This document shows positions 49,055 to 61,618 of a stretch of DNA of 64,000 nucleotides, piece by piece; position 1 is the stretch's first letter; each line of letters begins with the position of its first letter. Made by a program: the position numbers and the translations under genes. Where the stretch lies: the NCBI GenBank assembly GCA_965153355.1, contig OZ231126.1, positions 49,786,001-49,850,000 on the forward strand, in the 5' to 3' direction. The DNA comes from Flaccisagitta enflata. Taxonomy: Eukaryota; Chaetognatha; Sagittoidea; Aphragmophora. The notes beneath the pieces are model-generated. The model had not been told where the DNA came from, did not search any database, and saw nothing but the letters and a program-made list of their open reading frames with translations.

Positions 49055-49760
49055 ACCAATGATGAGCAAGATAGCTTTTGAATAATGAGTGCCTTGACAC
49101 TGTTTTTTACTGGCAAAAAAATCTATTGCGTAAAATGTTGAATGTCTCTAATTAATTCAACAATACTTATTTTGTTTGTCACCGTCTCCTGTCATTCTGA
49201 CTAAAAATCAATGTTTTCACCAATTCACCTACACATTTCTTACTACATTACATAGAAAGTTAGTTATGTGTTATATCAGTTAGATTCTAGCTTCTAGGGA
49301 AACTTCTCTCATATGAAAACTTAGAGTTTTAGTGGGGAAACTTAAAAAAACGTAAAAATGCGTATTTCAGACTGAATACTCCTCTTATACGCACTCTTGT
49401 ATGCAGATACTGCAGAATATACTTACGTTAAATGCCACTAGGTGATTTGGTCAAAAACTCCAAACTCTATCTGTCAGTCTATGTGGTTGTCTTTCTGCCC
49501 GTCGGTGTGTCGGTCTTTATTTCTGTTTGTTTGTCTTTCTGTCTCTCTGTCTGTCAGTTTTCTTGTTTTTCTTTCTATCAAATCTGTGTGTCTACCGTTT
49601 GGAACTTATATCATCGCTTGATGTGCGGCTTTATGTCTGTCTGTCTGCGTGCCTGTCTGTCTGTCTGTCCACCTGAATGTTTGTCCTATCCATTCTGCGT
49701 CTCTCCCCTTAAGGAAATTGCTTGTTCGTTAGTTTGCTTGCTTGCTTGCTTGCTAGTTTG
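49055..49760. other. no supported gene; CTGT-rich at the right
   Basis: AT-rich to 49440, then CTGTCTGT-type low-complexity sequence leading into the TTTC tract. Confidence 0.45.
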
Positions 49761-49767
49761 TTTTTTC

Positions 49768-49780
49768 TTCTCTTTTTTTT

Positions 49781-49848
<68 letters not shown>

Positions 49849-49903
49849 TGTTTCTATCTTTCTTTATTTATTTCTTTCTTTCCTCCTTTTTTCCATCTTT
49901 CCT

Positions 49904-49959
<56 letters not shown>

Positions 49960-49961
49960 TT

Positions 49962-50043
<82 letters not shown>

Positions 50044-50081
50044 TTCCTTCTTTTTTTTCTTTTTGTCTCTCTTCCTTTTTT

Positions 50082-50160
<79 letters not shown>

Positions 50161-50219
50161 CTTTTTCATTCTTTCATTCTTTCTTTCTTTTTTTTTTCTT
50201 TTTTTGCTTCCTGTCTATC

Positions 50220-50312
<93 letters not shown>
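49768..50312. repeat. (TTTC)n tracts and (TC)n
   Basis: TTTC runs at about 49775-49856, 49905-50041 and 50078-50165, then (TC)n at 50223-50311. The 335-codon FLSF frame is an artefact. Confidence 0.96.
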
Positions 50313-50314
<2 letters not shown>

Positions 50315-50323
50315 CCCGTCCAC

Positions 50324-51482
<1,159 letters not shown>

Positions 51483-51883
51483 CTGAATTATTTACCAATT
51501 TGTGTTCGTGAAAATGCCTTTCATGATCAAAAACATGCGGATTTCTGACTTTTGACAAAAAGTTAACATGGACAGCTTGGACATGTTATAATTGTTTAAG
51601 TATTTAAGCAGTGGTTTCATGCTTTCACTGGAATCACAAAATCATTTTAAAAAAAATCTCGCGTTGGCCGTCAGAAGATTTACACCATTTGACATAGATA
51701 TGCTCCCTTTATGACATATCTTTATTTTCATTTTTTTTTAACATTCGCGGACACTTTTAGATTTCTAGTTTCGCACATATCCTTTTCAGAGGAATCTCGA
51801 TATTTTTGCCATAAATTGCGCACTGTGGGCCAGTGTAGAGTGATTTGCCAAACCAGAAAGCCAACGGCTCACTCTTTTGACAG

Positions 51884-52023
51884 ATAATGAGCGATATCAG
51901 CTACCGCGCTGCACGTGCAATACCGTCAATTCCGTTCACCATCTCTGGCTTTCTAAGCGCGCCACATCATACAGAGGATTACGTAACACACGCCTTTTAT
52001 TCGCCTCCATCTAAGCTACGTAG
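51884..52023 (+). CDS. candidate exon, unknown product
   Basis: After the acceptor CTCTTTTGACAG the plus strand reads IMSDISYRAARAIPSIPFTI then SGFLSAPHHTEDYVTHAFYS and PPSKLR, up to CGTAG/GTTGCC. Composition is coding-like and there are no stops. A methionine sits two codons in, so it could also be a first coding exon. A Helentron-like 5' end begins 45 bp downstream. No partner exon was found. Confidence 0.3.
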
Positions 52024-52068
52024 GTTGCCTTTTCGGTGCAATATGGTGTATTGGCGTTTACTCTTTTT

Positions 52069-52165
52069 TTATTCGCGCGTTACGCAAATCTACACCCCGC
52101 TTTGTCCGTCCGTTCGTCCGTGCATAGGTCTGTTGGTTGGTTGATCAGTCACATTTTTTGGAAAA
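52069..52165 (+). mobile_element. Helentron-like element, 5' fragment
   Basis: TTTATTCGCGCGTTACGCAA with CTACACCCCGCTTTGTCCG, tetramer run and CAGTCACATTTTTTGG. The 3' half is not found nearby. Sequence after 52165 instead holds a 50-bp direct repeat (AAAAAGTCGAAGAAACGAAG at 52163 and 52214). Confidence 0.6.
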
Positions 52166-52509
52166 AAGTCGAAGAAACGAAGTTCTCTTGGCTTTTTTGT
52201 TTGTTGTTTGAAAAAAAGTCGAAAAAACGAAGTTCCTTCAGCTTTTTGAGACCAGCAGAACTTTTTGGAACATGTGTAAAGAAGCGAGCCGCTGGGAGAG
52301 TCTAAAAAGGGGTGTTACCCTGCGCCTTTCAATGACTTAAGAAAAAATTGATCTTTTGAATTTTTTTTTTTGAGCTTAAGTGGAAAGGCATAAACGATTT
52401 CTAACATAAGGAACCATAAGACAACTACTCCCTTCCTCAATATTTCATCAGTTTTTAATATTTAAGCATTTAGTTTACTTATAATTTTGCATCAGAGACT
52501 GTTATGATG

Positions 52510-52860
52510 AAAAAATCTAATCAAAAAGAAGCGGCGGCATCTTAATTCCAGTATGCTTCCCCTTTTTCTCATGAAGCGCTTGTGGAAGTTGGTCAGTTTT
52601 TGGGGCTGAATGGGACTACGCATCAGACAATACCAATCAAAGCTAAACAATACCCAACTTTTCTCTAAACAAAGCTAAACAATACCAAACTTTTCTCTTT
52701 CAGATGGCGCCATTTTTCCTCATTGTTCGCATTTTTCATACAGATCAGTACATTTCATTGATCCTTATTTCGGGCAATCTGTAACGTAAAAGGAAAGACG
52801 ACATGTTACGGATATTGGCTCTGACTTTTATGACGCTAGCTTTTGAGTCACCTGCTTGCT
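52510..52860 (+). repeat. dispersed repeat, copy with partner at 41.7-42.0 kb
   Basis: Ordered shared words with the 41.7-kb copy: TTTGGGGCTGAATGG, TTTCTCTTTCAGATGGCGCC, TTTCATTGATCCTTATTTCG, TTATGACGCTAGCTTTTG. A 27-bp word (AAAGCTAAACAATACC) is tandemly doubled at 52638-52690. It ends at a (CT)n run like its partner. Confidence 0.6.
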
Positions 52861-52870
52861 CAAGGTTTTT

Positions 52871-52875
<5 letters not shown>

Positions 52876-52965
<90 letters not shown>

Positions 52966-52991
52966 GGGGTAGCCGTTTATCCGGCCTTGTT
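52876..52991. repeat. (CT)n run joined to a Helentron-like 3' terminus
   Basis: About 85 bp of CT, then GGGGTAGCCGTTTATCCGGC and CTTGTT (52966-52991). Only the last 26 bp of the mobile family remain, directly fused to the microsatellite. Confidence 0.8.
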
Positions 52992-52993
52992 CT

Positions 52994-53195
52994 ATCACGC
53001 CGTATTCTTCTTTTTGTCTTGTTGTGCTATTATTTGGGCTTTCCACTTTATCACAAACTCTGATGTAAAGTTTTCCCTGAGGTGGATTGTGGTCAGGCAA
53101 CTTGCCATTCGTCATCCCAGACATTTCTAGATGTGTCCGCGTCAGGAACGCATCTCGATAAGAAGGTCCGTCCGCATGTCCGTTCCGCCTCCATT
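52994..53195 (-). CDS. candidate exon, unknown product
   Basis: Minus strand reads NGHADGPSYRDAFLTRTHLE, then MSGMTNGKLPDHNPPQGKLY, IRVCDKVESPNNSTTRQKEE and YGVIEQ before merging with a mobile-element end. About 65 codons are open with balanced composition and no low complexity. Upstream the frame closes (TTTTTAA) near 53200, so an acceptor is expected there (GGAG is the only nearby candidate). Donor choice is unclear. It lies upstream of, and on the same strand as, the 50-51 kb exons. Confidence 0.35.
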
Positions 53196-53650
53196 AAAAA
53201 TCGCAGTTTTTGCCATTTTTCAGCCACAGCGATGTCTTATATCTAGCCAGACACTATTTAGGATTAGGATGTTTTGAGAGCTTCTTTTCCATACTCTTTT
53301 TGTCTCCCTGTCTGTCCATCTATCCCTCTATACATCTCACGTGCATGTCTACCGCTTAAGTCAATACACTCAGAGACTCAGTCAGGACGCATCGTTGCCT
53401 GGCCGGGCTTGTTTAAGATACACATATATTGCAAATCCATAATGATGAAAGCCCGAGGATTCCGATAGATGTCCTTTTACTAGTGACATGTTGATTGGAT
53501 TTCCTAAATTCGTAGTAGTTTGTTTGTTAAGTCAAATCGACTCAAATTTACTCTTGGGCGACGCCGGTGAGTTATTTGCAATGTAGCGGAGTTTGCTTTT
53601 TCCTACAGTATGTTTTTTTTTTTCAAATGCAACATTACATGACGACATAA

Positions 53651-54134
53651 CTCTAGAACCAATGAAGATAATCAAATTCTGAAAAAAAAAACCTTAAAGA
53701 GTATGTTCTTGCATTTATCTATGCCAAATTTTAGCAATAGGTGTCAAGTAATTAGGCCTGTATCTGCAATTGAAGACAATTTGTAAATAACACTACATCA
53801 GTTTATTTCCCTTCAATTTCAGATGGAAATCTTAGTTTTTTTAAAATTTTTCAAAAATTCTATATCAATTAGCTGAGAAAATATTTCCAGATATCTGAAA
53901 TTTCACATTCATGGTCTATTTTAAAGAACTGGTATCATTTTTCTAAAAAAAACAATTTCATCCTCCAATTCTACTAAAAAACAGTGACTTGAGCAATTGA
54001 TCTTTTTTCTTCAAATGCAGATTGAAGCCAAACTACTTGACGCCTGTAGCTAATATTACGCACAAATTAATGCAAGAATACACTCTTTAAGGTTTTTTTT
54101 TCAGAATTTGATTATTTTTTTGGTTCTAGAATTA
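53651..54134. mobile_element. nested foldback element
   Basis: Arms of about 230 bp mirror each other around 53890: CTCTAGAACCA...AATCAAATTCTG, AAAACCTTAAAGAGT and TATCTGAAATTTCACATTCATGG versus their complements. The undisturbed right arm of the host element reads straight from CATGACGACATAAT to CAGTCTATGGAC, which shows this block is an insertion. Confidence 0.8.
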
Positions 54135-54355
54135 CAGTCTATGGACAAAACGGCAATTGCAACTTTTGCTAATCACTGGTAGGATGCTGAGGTGTGATCT
54201 TTTTCAAAATGCAGTCTTATAACTGCCATGTAGAAAATTACTAAGGACTGAAGCAAACTTACAGAAGAACAATTACTACAGAGAGGCCATGTAGTTAAAA
54301 TAAATTTTTTAAAAATTGAAAGCATATGTTGGAATTCAGTCCCAATGCCGGCCAG

Positions 54356-55305
54356 CAAATGTCAACTACCCCCCGCATGTGTCAACTACCCCCCGCAAGT
54401 GTCGAATACCGCGCCCAAGTGTCGTCTATCCCCGGGCAAGTGTTACCAACCCCTCCATTTGTCCACTACCCCCTGCAAGTGTTAACTACCCCCCGCAAGT
54501 GTCGCCTACCCCTTGCAAGTGTCGACTACCTTTTGCAAGTGTTGATTACCCCCCTACAAGTGTCTACTACCCCCTGCAAGTGTCAACTACCACCCGCAAG
54601 TGTCAACTACCCCTCTGCAAGTGTTGAACACCTCCTTTAAGTGAAGACTACCCCCTGCAAGTGTCGACTATCCCTCAAAGTGTTGACTACCCCCGGAGCG
54701 TGTTGACTACCCCCTGCAAGTGTCAACTACCCCCTCAAATGTTGAATACCCCCAGTAGTGTTGACTACTCTTGCTAACGTCAACTACCCCCCAAGTGTTG
54801 TCTACCCCCCAAAAGTGTGGACTCCCCCCGCAAGTGTCGACTACCCCCCACAAGGGCCGACTACCCCCTGCAAGTGTCAACTACCCCAGAAGTGTGGACT
54901 ACCCCCAGCAAGTGTCAACTCCTCAAGCATTGACTACCCCTTGCAAGTGTTGACTACCCACTGCAAGTGTCCTACCCCCCGCAAGTGTTGACTACCCTCT
55001 GCAAACATTGATTCCCCCCAGGTGTCACTACACCCATAAATGTCGACTACCCCACAAGTGTCAACTACCCCCACAAGTATACCCCCACAGGTATCCAGCA
55101 CCCCCGGCAAGTGTCGACTACCCCCAGCAAGTGTTGACTACCCCTGCAAGAATCAACTACCCCTACAAGGTTGACTACCCCCTCAAATGTTGACTTCCCC
55201 TACAAGTGTTGACTACCCCTACAAGTGTAGACTACCCCCACAAGTGTCGACTTCCCCCACAAGTGTTGTCTACCCCCAAAAGTGTCAACTACCACCTGCG
55301 AGGAA
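54356..55305 (+). repeat. 18-19-bp minisatellite, left arm
   Basis: About 50 units of GCAAGTGTCGACTACCCCC with (T/C)(G/A) variants. Proline/cysteine-rich frames (STTPASV...) are artefacts. Confidence 0.95.
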
Positions 55306-55307
55306 GT

Positions 55308-57055
55308 TTATACATTTGGGGGTAGTCAACACTTTCAAGGGGTATTTAACACTTGTAGGGGGTAGTCGACATTTGCAGGGGGTAGTTGACATTTGCGGGG
55401 GTAGTAAACACTTATGGGAAGTCATCAACATTTGAGAGGAGTAATCAACACTTGCAGGAGGTAGTTGATTCTTGCCAGGGGTAGTCAACACTTACCAGGG
55501 GTTGTTGACACTTGCCGGGGGTGGTCTACACTTCAAAGGGGAGTTGAAAATAGCTAGGGGTAGTCTACACTTTTGAGGGGTAGTCAGCACTTGCAGGGTA
55601 GTCAACACTTGGAGGAGTTGAAACTGCCGGGAGTAGTCTACACTTTGGGGGTAGTATACACTTGCAGGGGGTAGTATACACTTGCAGGGGGTAGTAGACA
55701 CTTGCAGGGGGAAGTCGACACTTGAAGGGGGTAGTTGACACTTGTGCAGGGTGGTCGACACTTGCAGGGGGGTAGTTGACATTTGGGGGGTAGTCAACAC
55801 TTGCAGAGGTGATAGATACTTGCCAGGGGTAGTCAACACTTGCCAGGGGTAGTCGACACTTGCTGGGGGTAATTGACACTCGCAAGGGGTAGTCAACACT
55901 TGCGAGGGGTAGTTTGCACTTGGAGGGGGAATTGACACTTCCCGAGGTAGTCTACACTGTCAAGGGGTAATCAACACTTGCAAGGGGTAGTTGACACTTG
56001 CGGGGGGTAGTCAACACTTGCCAGGGGTAGTCGACACTTGTCGGGGGTAGTCAACACTTGCCAGGGGTAGTCAACTCTTGCAGGGGGTAGTGGGGGTGGT
56101 AGTCAACACTTTTAGGGATAGTTGATACTTTTGAGAGTATTCAACACTTGGGGGGGAGTATTCGACACTTGCAGGGGGTGGTTGACACTTGTAGGGTAGG
56201 GTGGTCCGGAATGGGGTCAAATTTCATATATTGATATACTTGAGCCCTTTGCACAAATATCCAATAAAAGAAGGATTTCTCACAAGCTGGGGTGTGAAAT
56301 CAAACAAGAAACCTTGTCGGCAAAACTATAGGGTTGCTATGGGGAGTTTTTTATTGCCATAGGAAGCCTATAGTTTTGCCGCCATGGTTTAATCTTCAAA
56401 CTGAGACCTCTACTTGTGGGAAAACCTTCTTTTTTGGTACATTTAAGCAAAAAACTAGAGTATATCATTTTTTGAAATTTGACCCTATTTCGTGACCACC
56501 CTATTGCAGGGGGTAGTGGGGGTGGTAGTCAACACTTTTAGGGATAGTTGACACTTTTGAGAGTATTCAACACTTGGGGGGGAGTATTCAACACTTGCAG
56601 GGGGTGGTTGACACTTGCAGGGGGTAGTCAACACTTACAGGGGTAGTCAAAACTTACTGGGGGTAGTTGATACTTGCGAGAGGTAGTCGACACTTAAAGG
56701 GGGGTAGTCAACACTTGCGGGGGGTAGTCAACAATTTGGGAGTAGTTGACACTTTTGGGGGGTAGTTGACACTTTCGGGGGGTAGGCAACACTTGTGGGA
56801 GGTATTCAACACTTGTGGGGGGTAGTTAACACTTGCAGCGGGTAGTAGACACTTGCAGGGGGTAGTTGTCACTTGCGAAAGGTAGTCGACACTTGCGAGG
56901 GGTAGTCGACACTTGCGGGGGGTAGTCAACACTTGCAGGGGGTAGTGGACAATTGGAGGGGTAGGTGACACTTGCCCGGGGGTAGACGACACCTGCGGGG
57001 GGGATTTGACACTTGTGGGGGATAGTTGACACTCACGGAGGGTAGTTGACATTTG
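55308..57055 (-). repeat. 18-19-bp minisatellite, right arm, inverted
   Basis: About 75 units of GGGGGTAGTCGACACTTGC. Orientation switches sharply at about 55306, the centre of the palindrome. A 119-bp segment (56079-56197) is repeated after the MITE at 56505-56623. Confidence 0.95.
56199..56501. mobile_element. 303-bp palindromic MITE
   Basis: Termini GGGTGGTCCGGAATGGGGTC and, inverted, GGGTGGTCACGAAATAGGGT, with TA on each side (56197-56198, 56502-56503). Arms of about 140 bp pair almost throughout (CAAAACTATAGG...CCTATAGTTTTG near the centre). No coding capacity. Confidence 0.85.
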
Positions 57056-57330
57056 CTGGCTGGCTTTGCAACTGAATGCCAACATATATGCTTTCAATTT
57101 CTAAAAAGTTCATTTTAACAATTTACATGGCCTCCCTGTAGTAATTGTTCTTCTGTAAGTTTGCTTCAGTCCTTAGTAATTTTCTACATAGCAGTTATAA
57201 GCCTGCATTTTGAAAAAGATCACACCTCAGCATCCTACCAGTGATTAGCAAAAGTTGCGATTGTCGTTTTGTCCATAGACTGATTATGTCGTCATGTAAG
57301 GTTGCATTTGAAAAAAAAAAACATACTGTA

Positions 57331-57745
57331 TAATTAACCAAGTAAATCACCAACTTCATTTTTTCTGACACGTTGCCACACATATACGTCATCGCTTCCT
57401 CAATCCTCATGTTTCTCCTGCTGTTATTGACTCAATTCCTTTACCTCTTTTTTTTCTGTTGCCAATATTTTCTTGTTGCTTTCTCATCGCTCTCGGCTGT
57501 GTTTATTTGCGGTGTTTGTTTTCATCTTGAGGAAGAAGAAGAAGATTCTCCTCGTCTTTCCATTCTGTTTTATTTTGCGGTTCTGCCAATTTTGTCAGCG
57601 TCTGTCAGTTTCTGCGACTGCGATTGTCGACGATTCTGACGTTTTATGTCATGGCCTCCTTTTGTTTTGCGCGGAAAGATTGAAACGTTGAATCTATCGG
57701 CGATTTATTCAGCCGGAAAAAAACCGCGCAATGATACAAAAGAAT
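57331..57745. other. no supported gene
   Basis: Plus frame 57373-57639 is hydrophobic and runs over GAAGAAGAAG repeats, with no motif. The minus strand has a short hydrophilic open stretch near 57560-57690. Neither has convincing splice borders. Confidence 0.4.
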
Positions 57746-57957
57746 AACAAGGCCAACGCCTATAAGTCGCGTGCGAGACTTACAGATTGACTTTAAATGA
57801 CTTAGAATGACTGAGAATAACTTGGTATACCCTGAAATGACTTAAAGAAATAAAATTGATGAAAAAAGTAGAAGTGTGACGGACCGACAGACTGACCGAC
57901 AGACCGACGGACGAACGGACGGACAGACAAAGCGGGGTAAAAAAAAAGCGACTAAAA
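57746..57957 (-). mobile_element. Helentron-like element, AAGTCATT subfamily, near full length
   Basis: Minus strand: TTTTTAGTCGC, CCCCGCTTTGTCTGTCCG, TCACACTTCTACTTTTTTC, ATTTCTTTAAGTCATTTCAG, AAGTCATT units, CTCGCACGCGACTTATAGGC, GTTGGCCTTGTT. The second hairpin arm at the 5' end is replaced by T residues. It is the short-form relative of the 1.7-kb giant at 45.6 kb. Confidence 0.85.
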
Positions 57958-58431
57958 ACAGAGAGAGAAAAAAAGCGTAAAAAAAAGGAAGAAAATAAAG
58001 CAAACAAGTACAGTTACACGCCGCTATAACGGATCCAAGAGCAACGAAATTGCGCTTATAGCGGATGTAAAACTTGGGTCCTTTCAATTCGTTTACTTTG
58101 GATTTCTTTATTAGCGATAACATTATGACAGAAATCCGCCTAAAATAGATCAAATTTGTTGGTCTCTTGGAATCCGTTATTGTGACCTTTTTGTGGGGTT
58201 TAACGGTTTGAAAAAAAAAGCAAAATAAAAATCTCGAACAAACGCATGAAAACAGGAGCAGTCAATTAACACGTGTTTCCCGTCGTCTTTTTATATCATT
58301 CCAAACGTCCTACTGTTACATGAAAAGCTGACGAACATGCTACGATGTACACGTTGTAAAGGACAAATCGTTCTGCATATCTTGTTCAATGATACATGCT
58401 GCTACACGTTACACGCTACATGTGCCTCTTT

Positions 58432-58922
58432 TTAGTCGCGTGCTACGCGACTCTACACCCCGCTATGCATTCAGAACTTTTGATTTCGCCGCCTTTCTCT
58501 GGTCTAATATTCCATCAAAACATTCTCTGTTATTGAATAAAAAGAGAACAATTATCTTAAACATCAACGAGTGATGTTAGATAGAAGAACAAAGTCGTTG
58601 TCTTTAAGGGGATTTCATCTAAAATCGTTTTCACTCTTAACTTAATAGAAAGAAATAAGAAAAACACAAAACAAAGAAAATTCTCAACTTCATGGAATAT
58701 GCAGGGTAAGACCCCTTTTTAGCTTCTCCCAGCGGCACGAGTTTTTAATCATGTCGGTCCGTAGGTTGGTCGGTCGGTCTGTCCCCTTTTTACTTTTTCG
58801 GCGTTTTTTTGCTTTTGAGCTCACCGCTCCCGCCCAAATGCCCAAGACCCCCAACTGACTTTTTCTATCAATGCCTCTACCCACCCGCACGCGACTGGGG
58901 TAGCCGTGAATCCGGCCTTGTT
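58432..58922 (+). mobile_element. Helentron-like element(s): 5' end and 3' half separated by unrelated DNA
   Basis: 58432-58471: TTTTTAGTCGCGTGCTACGC, GACTCTACACCCCGC, then unrelated sequence. 58740-58922: GGTTGGTCGGTCGGTCTGTC, GCTCCCGCCCAAATGCCC, CCCACCCGCACGCGACTGGG, GTAGCCGTGAATCCGGCC and TTGTT. It could be one element with 270 bp inserted or two truncated copies. 58704-58742 matches 52285-52325 in inverse orientation (GCCGCTGGGAGA, CTAAAAAGGGG). Confidence 0.65.
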
Positions 58923-59129
58923 CCTTTCCTCACCACTCGTCGTGGTTTAAGCCCCAGAAGACAAATTGTGAGAATAACGAAGATGGAATATCGACGATAA
59001 CAAATTCACGGATTCATTAGTCACGGTTTTCTTCATCACCAAGAAAGGCTTTGCCAGCCTACCAACCAGTTTCCTTTCCATTTCCTCTCGATTTGCAATG
59101 ATAGTTTTCTTTATGCTCTTCGTTTGTTT

Positions 59130-59158
59130 CTCTGTCTCTGTCTCTGTCTCTCTGTCTA

Positions 59159-59190
<32 letters not shown>

Positions 59191-59253
59191 GTCTCTCTGT
59201 CTCTCTGTCTCTGTCTCTGTCTGTCTCTCTCATTCTCTCTCTTTCTCTCTCCT

Positions 59254-59319
<66 letters not shown>

Positions 59320-59400
59320 TGCCCCAGCCCACCCGTATTTCTGCCCCTGCCCACCCGAAAGCGGCAACCTACATGTATTGGCCGTGGATCCGGTCTTGTT
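59130..59400. repeat. CT/CTGT tract fused to a Helentron-like 3' end
   Basis: CTGTCTCT to (TC)n at about 59135-59313, immediately followed by CCCAGCCCACCCG, GCCCCTGCCCACCCG, AAGCGGCAACC, ATTGGCCGTGGATCCGGTC and TTGTT (59315-59400). As at 52.97 kb, a CT run replaces the 5' part of the element. Confidence 0.75.
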
Positions 59401-60205
59401 CAATATATGATTACTTGTCGCTATGAAGGAAATTCAACAATAAAGGATCACTCCAATAAACTCCAAGGGACTAATAAAACATTTCGTTTTAGACATTTTG
59501 CTTTATAGCATAGTATAATCTACAGACTTCGTCAAAAAAAAGAATCTAAGATGGTACTCATAATACTTATTTCTTTACCGGCAAAATTTCGTTGCAAGCG
59601 TGAACGTTATTTGACTGTACTTCAAAAAAATCCCTCTTTTCCTTTTTTCCCGCGATTCATTTTTTCATGTCAAGATTTTTGATCCATCATAAATTCTGTA
59701 TCGTAACCCCTTTAAACTCCGCATGAAAGGTTTTTTGCATCAACCGCGTCAAAAGAAAACGGAAAACTCATGAGCAGGAAATCACTTCACTGCAAGAGCT
59801 TAGTTTTGGGGTATTACCCTACACTTCCAGAAATGTTTTGGTCAAGCGGTTTTTTAATTTTCAGACGGAAGAATAGATGAAAAATAATTTTTGGCGGTTC
59901 TTACAGCAAGCTTTTTTGTGCTCTTTTTCTTTCTATTTTTCAGCAGACTTTTCTATTCATAGTTTTCTTAATAACTCATTGGGGAACTTTGTTTACAAAA
60001 GAAATCAAGGAGTAGAATGCCATGGAAACCACCGGACACAACTTCATCAAGTGCCTTTGATTGGAATTCGGAACAGTGTAGTGTGCTCTACCCAACAAAT
60101 TCTGTGACAAATAGGGAAAAAAATATTTGAAAGATTTCTGTATGGTTGTAGGACTAAAGGTGAAATGCAAGAAATATACAATAGTATCTATATCATTATT
60201 TTTTT
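59401..60205. other. intergenic, nothing recognised
   Basis: AT-rich. Only chance frames are seen. Confidence 0.45.
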
Positions 60206-60209
60206 ATGT

Positions 60210-60539
<330 letters not shown>

Positions 60540-60605
60540 GAAGAAGAAGAGTGCAACAATGCAACTATTATGGCGTAAAAAATGATGAAGAAGTATAATT
60601 GGCCT

Positions 60606-60700
60606 CATAAATCATCAAATCTGGGACCACCGTTTGCAATATTCCTCGTCCAGGAAGAACCATTTCTAGAAATGTTATTAACGATAAATCGATTATGACT
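60606..60700 (+). pseudogene. possible Tc1-like transposase N-terminal scrap
   Basis: Plus frame reads IIKSGTTVCNIPRPGRTISR, which resembles the 'G(T/S)...PR-x-GRPR' linker between the two DNA-binding helices of Tc1-type transposases. Flanking codons are decayed and no terminal repeats were found, so this is a weak call. Confidence 0.3.
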
Positions 60701-61032
60701 TTTTACCGATTTTTTTTTACCATTCAACCATTCAATTGTTGTTTTGATCCATACCCAACATGTATAACCCATTTTAGACGCGGTCTTTCTATATTTTCTC
60801 TACACCCAAACATTGTTCCATCATGAACATCTTGAAACTTAAGTTTCTCGCCTTCATTGGACAATTCTATTGCCGGACTCAGAATTTAATTCAAATTCTT
60901 CCAGGCAAATATGCCTTTAATCATTGTCCCTTTACTGCTTATTGATGTTTGCGCACCCTCGCTGCCACTTATTTCCTGTCATGTGGCTCCCCTTCACCCC
61001 TTTTCATTCTCTTAAACCGAACGTCTGATTTC

Positions 61033-61114
61033 AAAAAGGGAAACTTGCTCAGATTCGAACTGGCAACCTGAAAGTTTCAAGTCATGCATCATAACCAATA
61101 AGCCACGGCGCCAA
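61033..61114 (-). tRNA. tRNA-like Pol III promoter unit (tRNA pseudogene or SINE head)
   Basis: Minus strand from 61112: GGCGCCGTGGCTTATTGGTT contains an A-box match (TGGCTTATTGG), and 33 bases later AGTTCGAATCT matches the B box. Spacing is tRNA-like. A stem ACTTG/CAGGT with a 7-base loop sits where the anticodon arm should be, but the loop lacks U33. The acceptor stem does not pair and the T stem is poor, so it is not a working tRNA. A T5 terminator follows at 61037-61033. Confidence 0.5.
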
Positions 61115-61615
61115 TCTGCCTTAGTTGAGAAATAAAAGATGACTGTTTCCTAATGATCAACATTCAGATTTGGAGCGCAGAAATTGTCCCGTGCGCTGTT
61201 CTGAATCAAAACTCATCGTCACTTTTTTCATGTAAACTTTGACAGGCCACAACTCAAAAACGAATTGTCCGATTAACTTGATTTTTTGTATGGTAACATC
61301 CTTTGACCTTGTCTTCTATAATGTAAAATTTCAGGTACTTTTGAGAAGTCAAACCACCTCAACTATGCTAACTTCTTAAAAATTCGAACTTGTGTAGCTT
61401 TACAAATTTTGTATGAAATTTTCTAAAATTTTACATAAGTAATCATCCAACTCCTTGATATATCCTGAGTACGTTGTACAGCGATCAAGCAATAACTTTG
61501 GCGGTAATCGTATCAAACATTTTTTTTTCAAAGTGACAAATGTAATATTTTTAGTTTTTTTTTATTATGGCGGCATGTGATGCGTTACAGCCACGTGTGT
61601 CACGTTTTCTCTACA
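61115..61615. other. intergenic, nothing recognised
   Basis: AT-rich sequence between the tRNA-like unit and the minisatellite. No supported frame. Confidence 0.4.
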
Positions 61616-61618
61616 TAT

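Larger units (their letters stand above)
53606..57328. mobile_element. 3.7-kb TA-flanked palindromic element with minisatellite arms
   Basis: The outer termini CAGTATGTTTTTTTTTTTC and inverse complement (about 44 bp) are flanked by TA at 53604-53605 and 57329-57330. A second inverted pair, about 54135-54355 against 57055-57275, is over 90% alike and about 220 bp long. Inside lie minisatellite arms in opposite orientation. The left arm contains a nested foldback (53651-54134), the right arm a 303-bp MITE (56199-56501). It is non-autonomous, and no transposase frame is present. It belongs with the 615-1921 element by terminal words. Confidence 0.85.

Noticed and set aside
54316-57097. Proline/cysteine-rich proteins (STTPASV..., LTTPRKC...)
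   Set aside because: They are produced by the 18-19-bp minisatellite in several frames and both strands.
57373-57691. Short hydrophobic plus-strand frames
   Set aside because: No signal-anchor logic, splice border or family motif, and they overlap a GAAGAAGAAG run.
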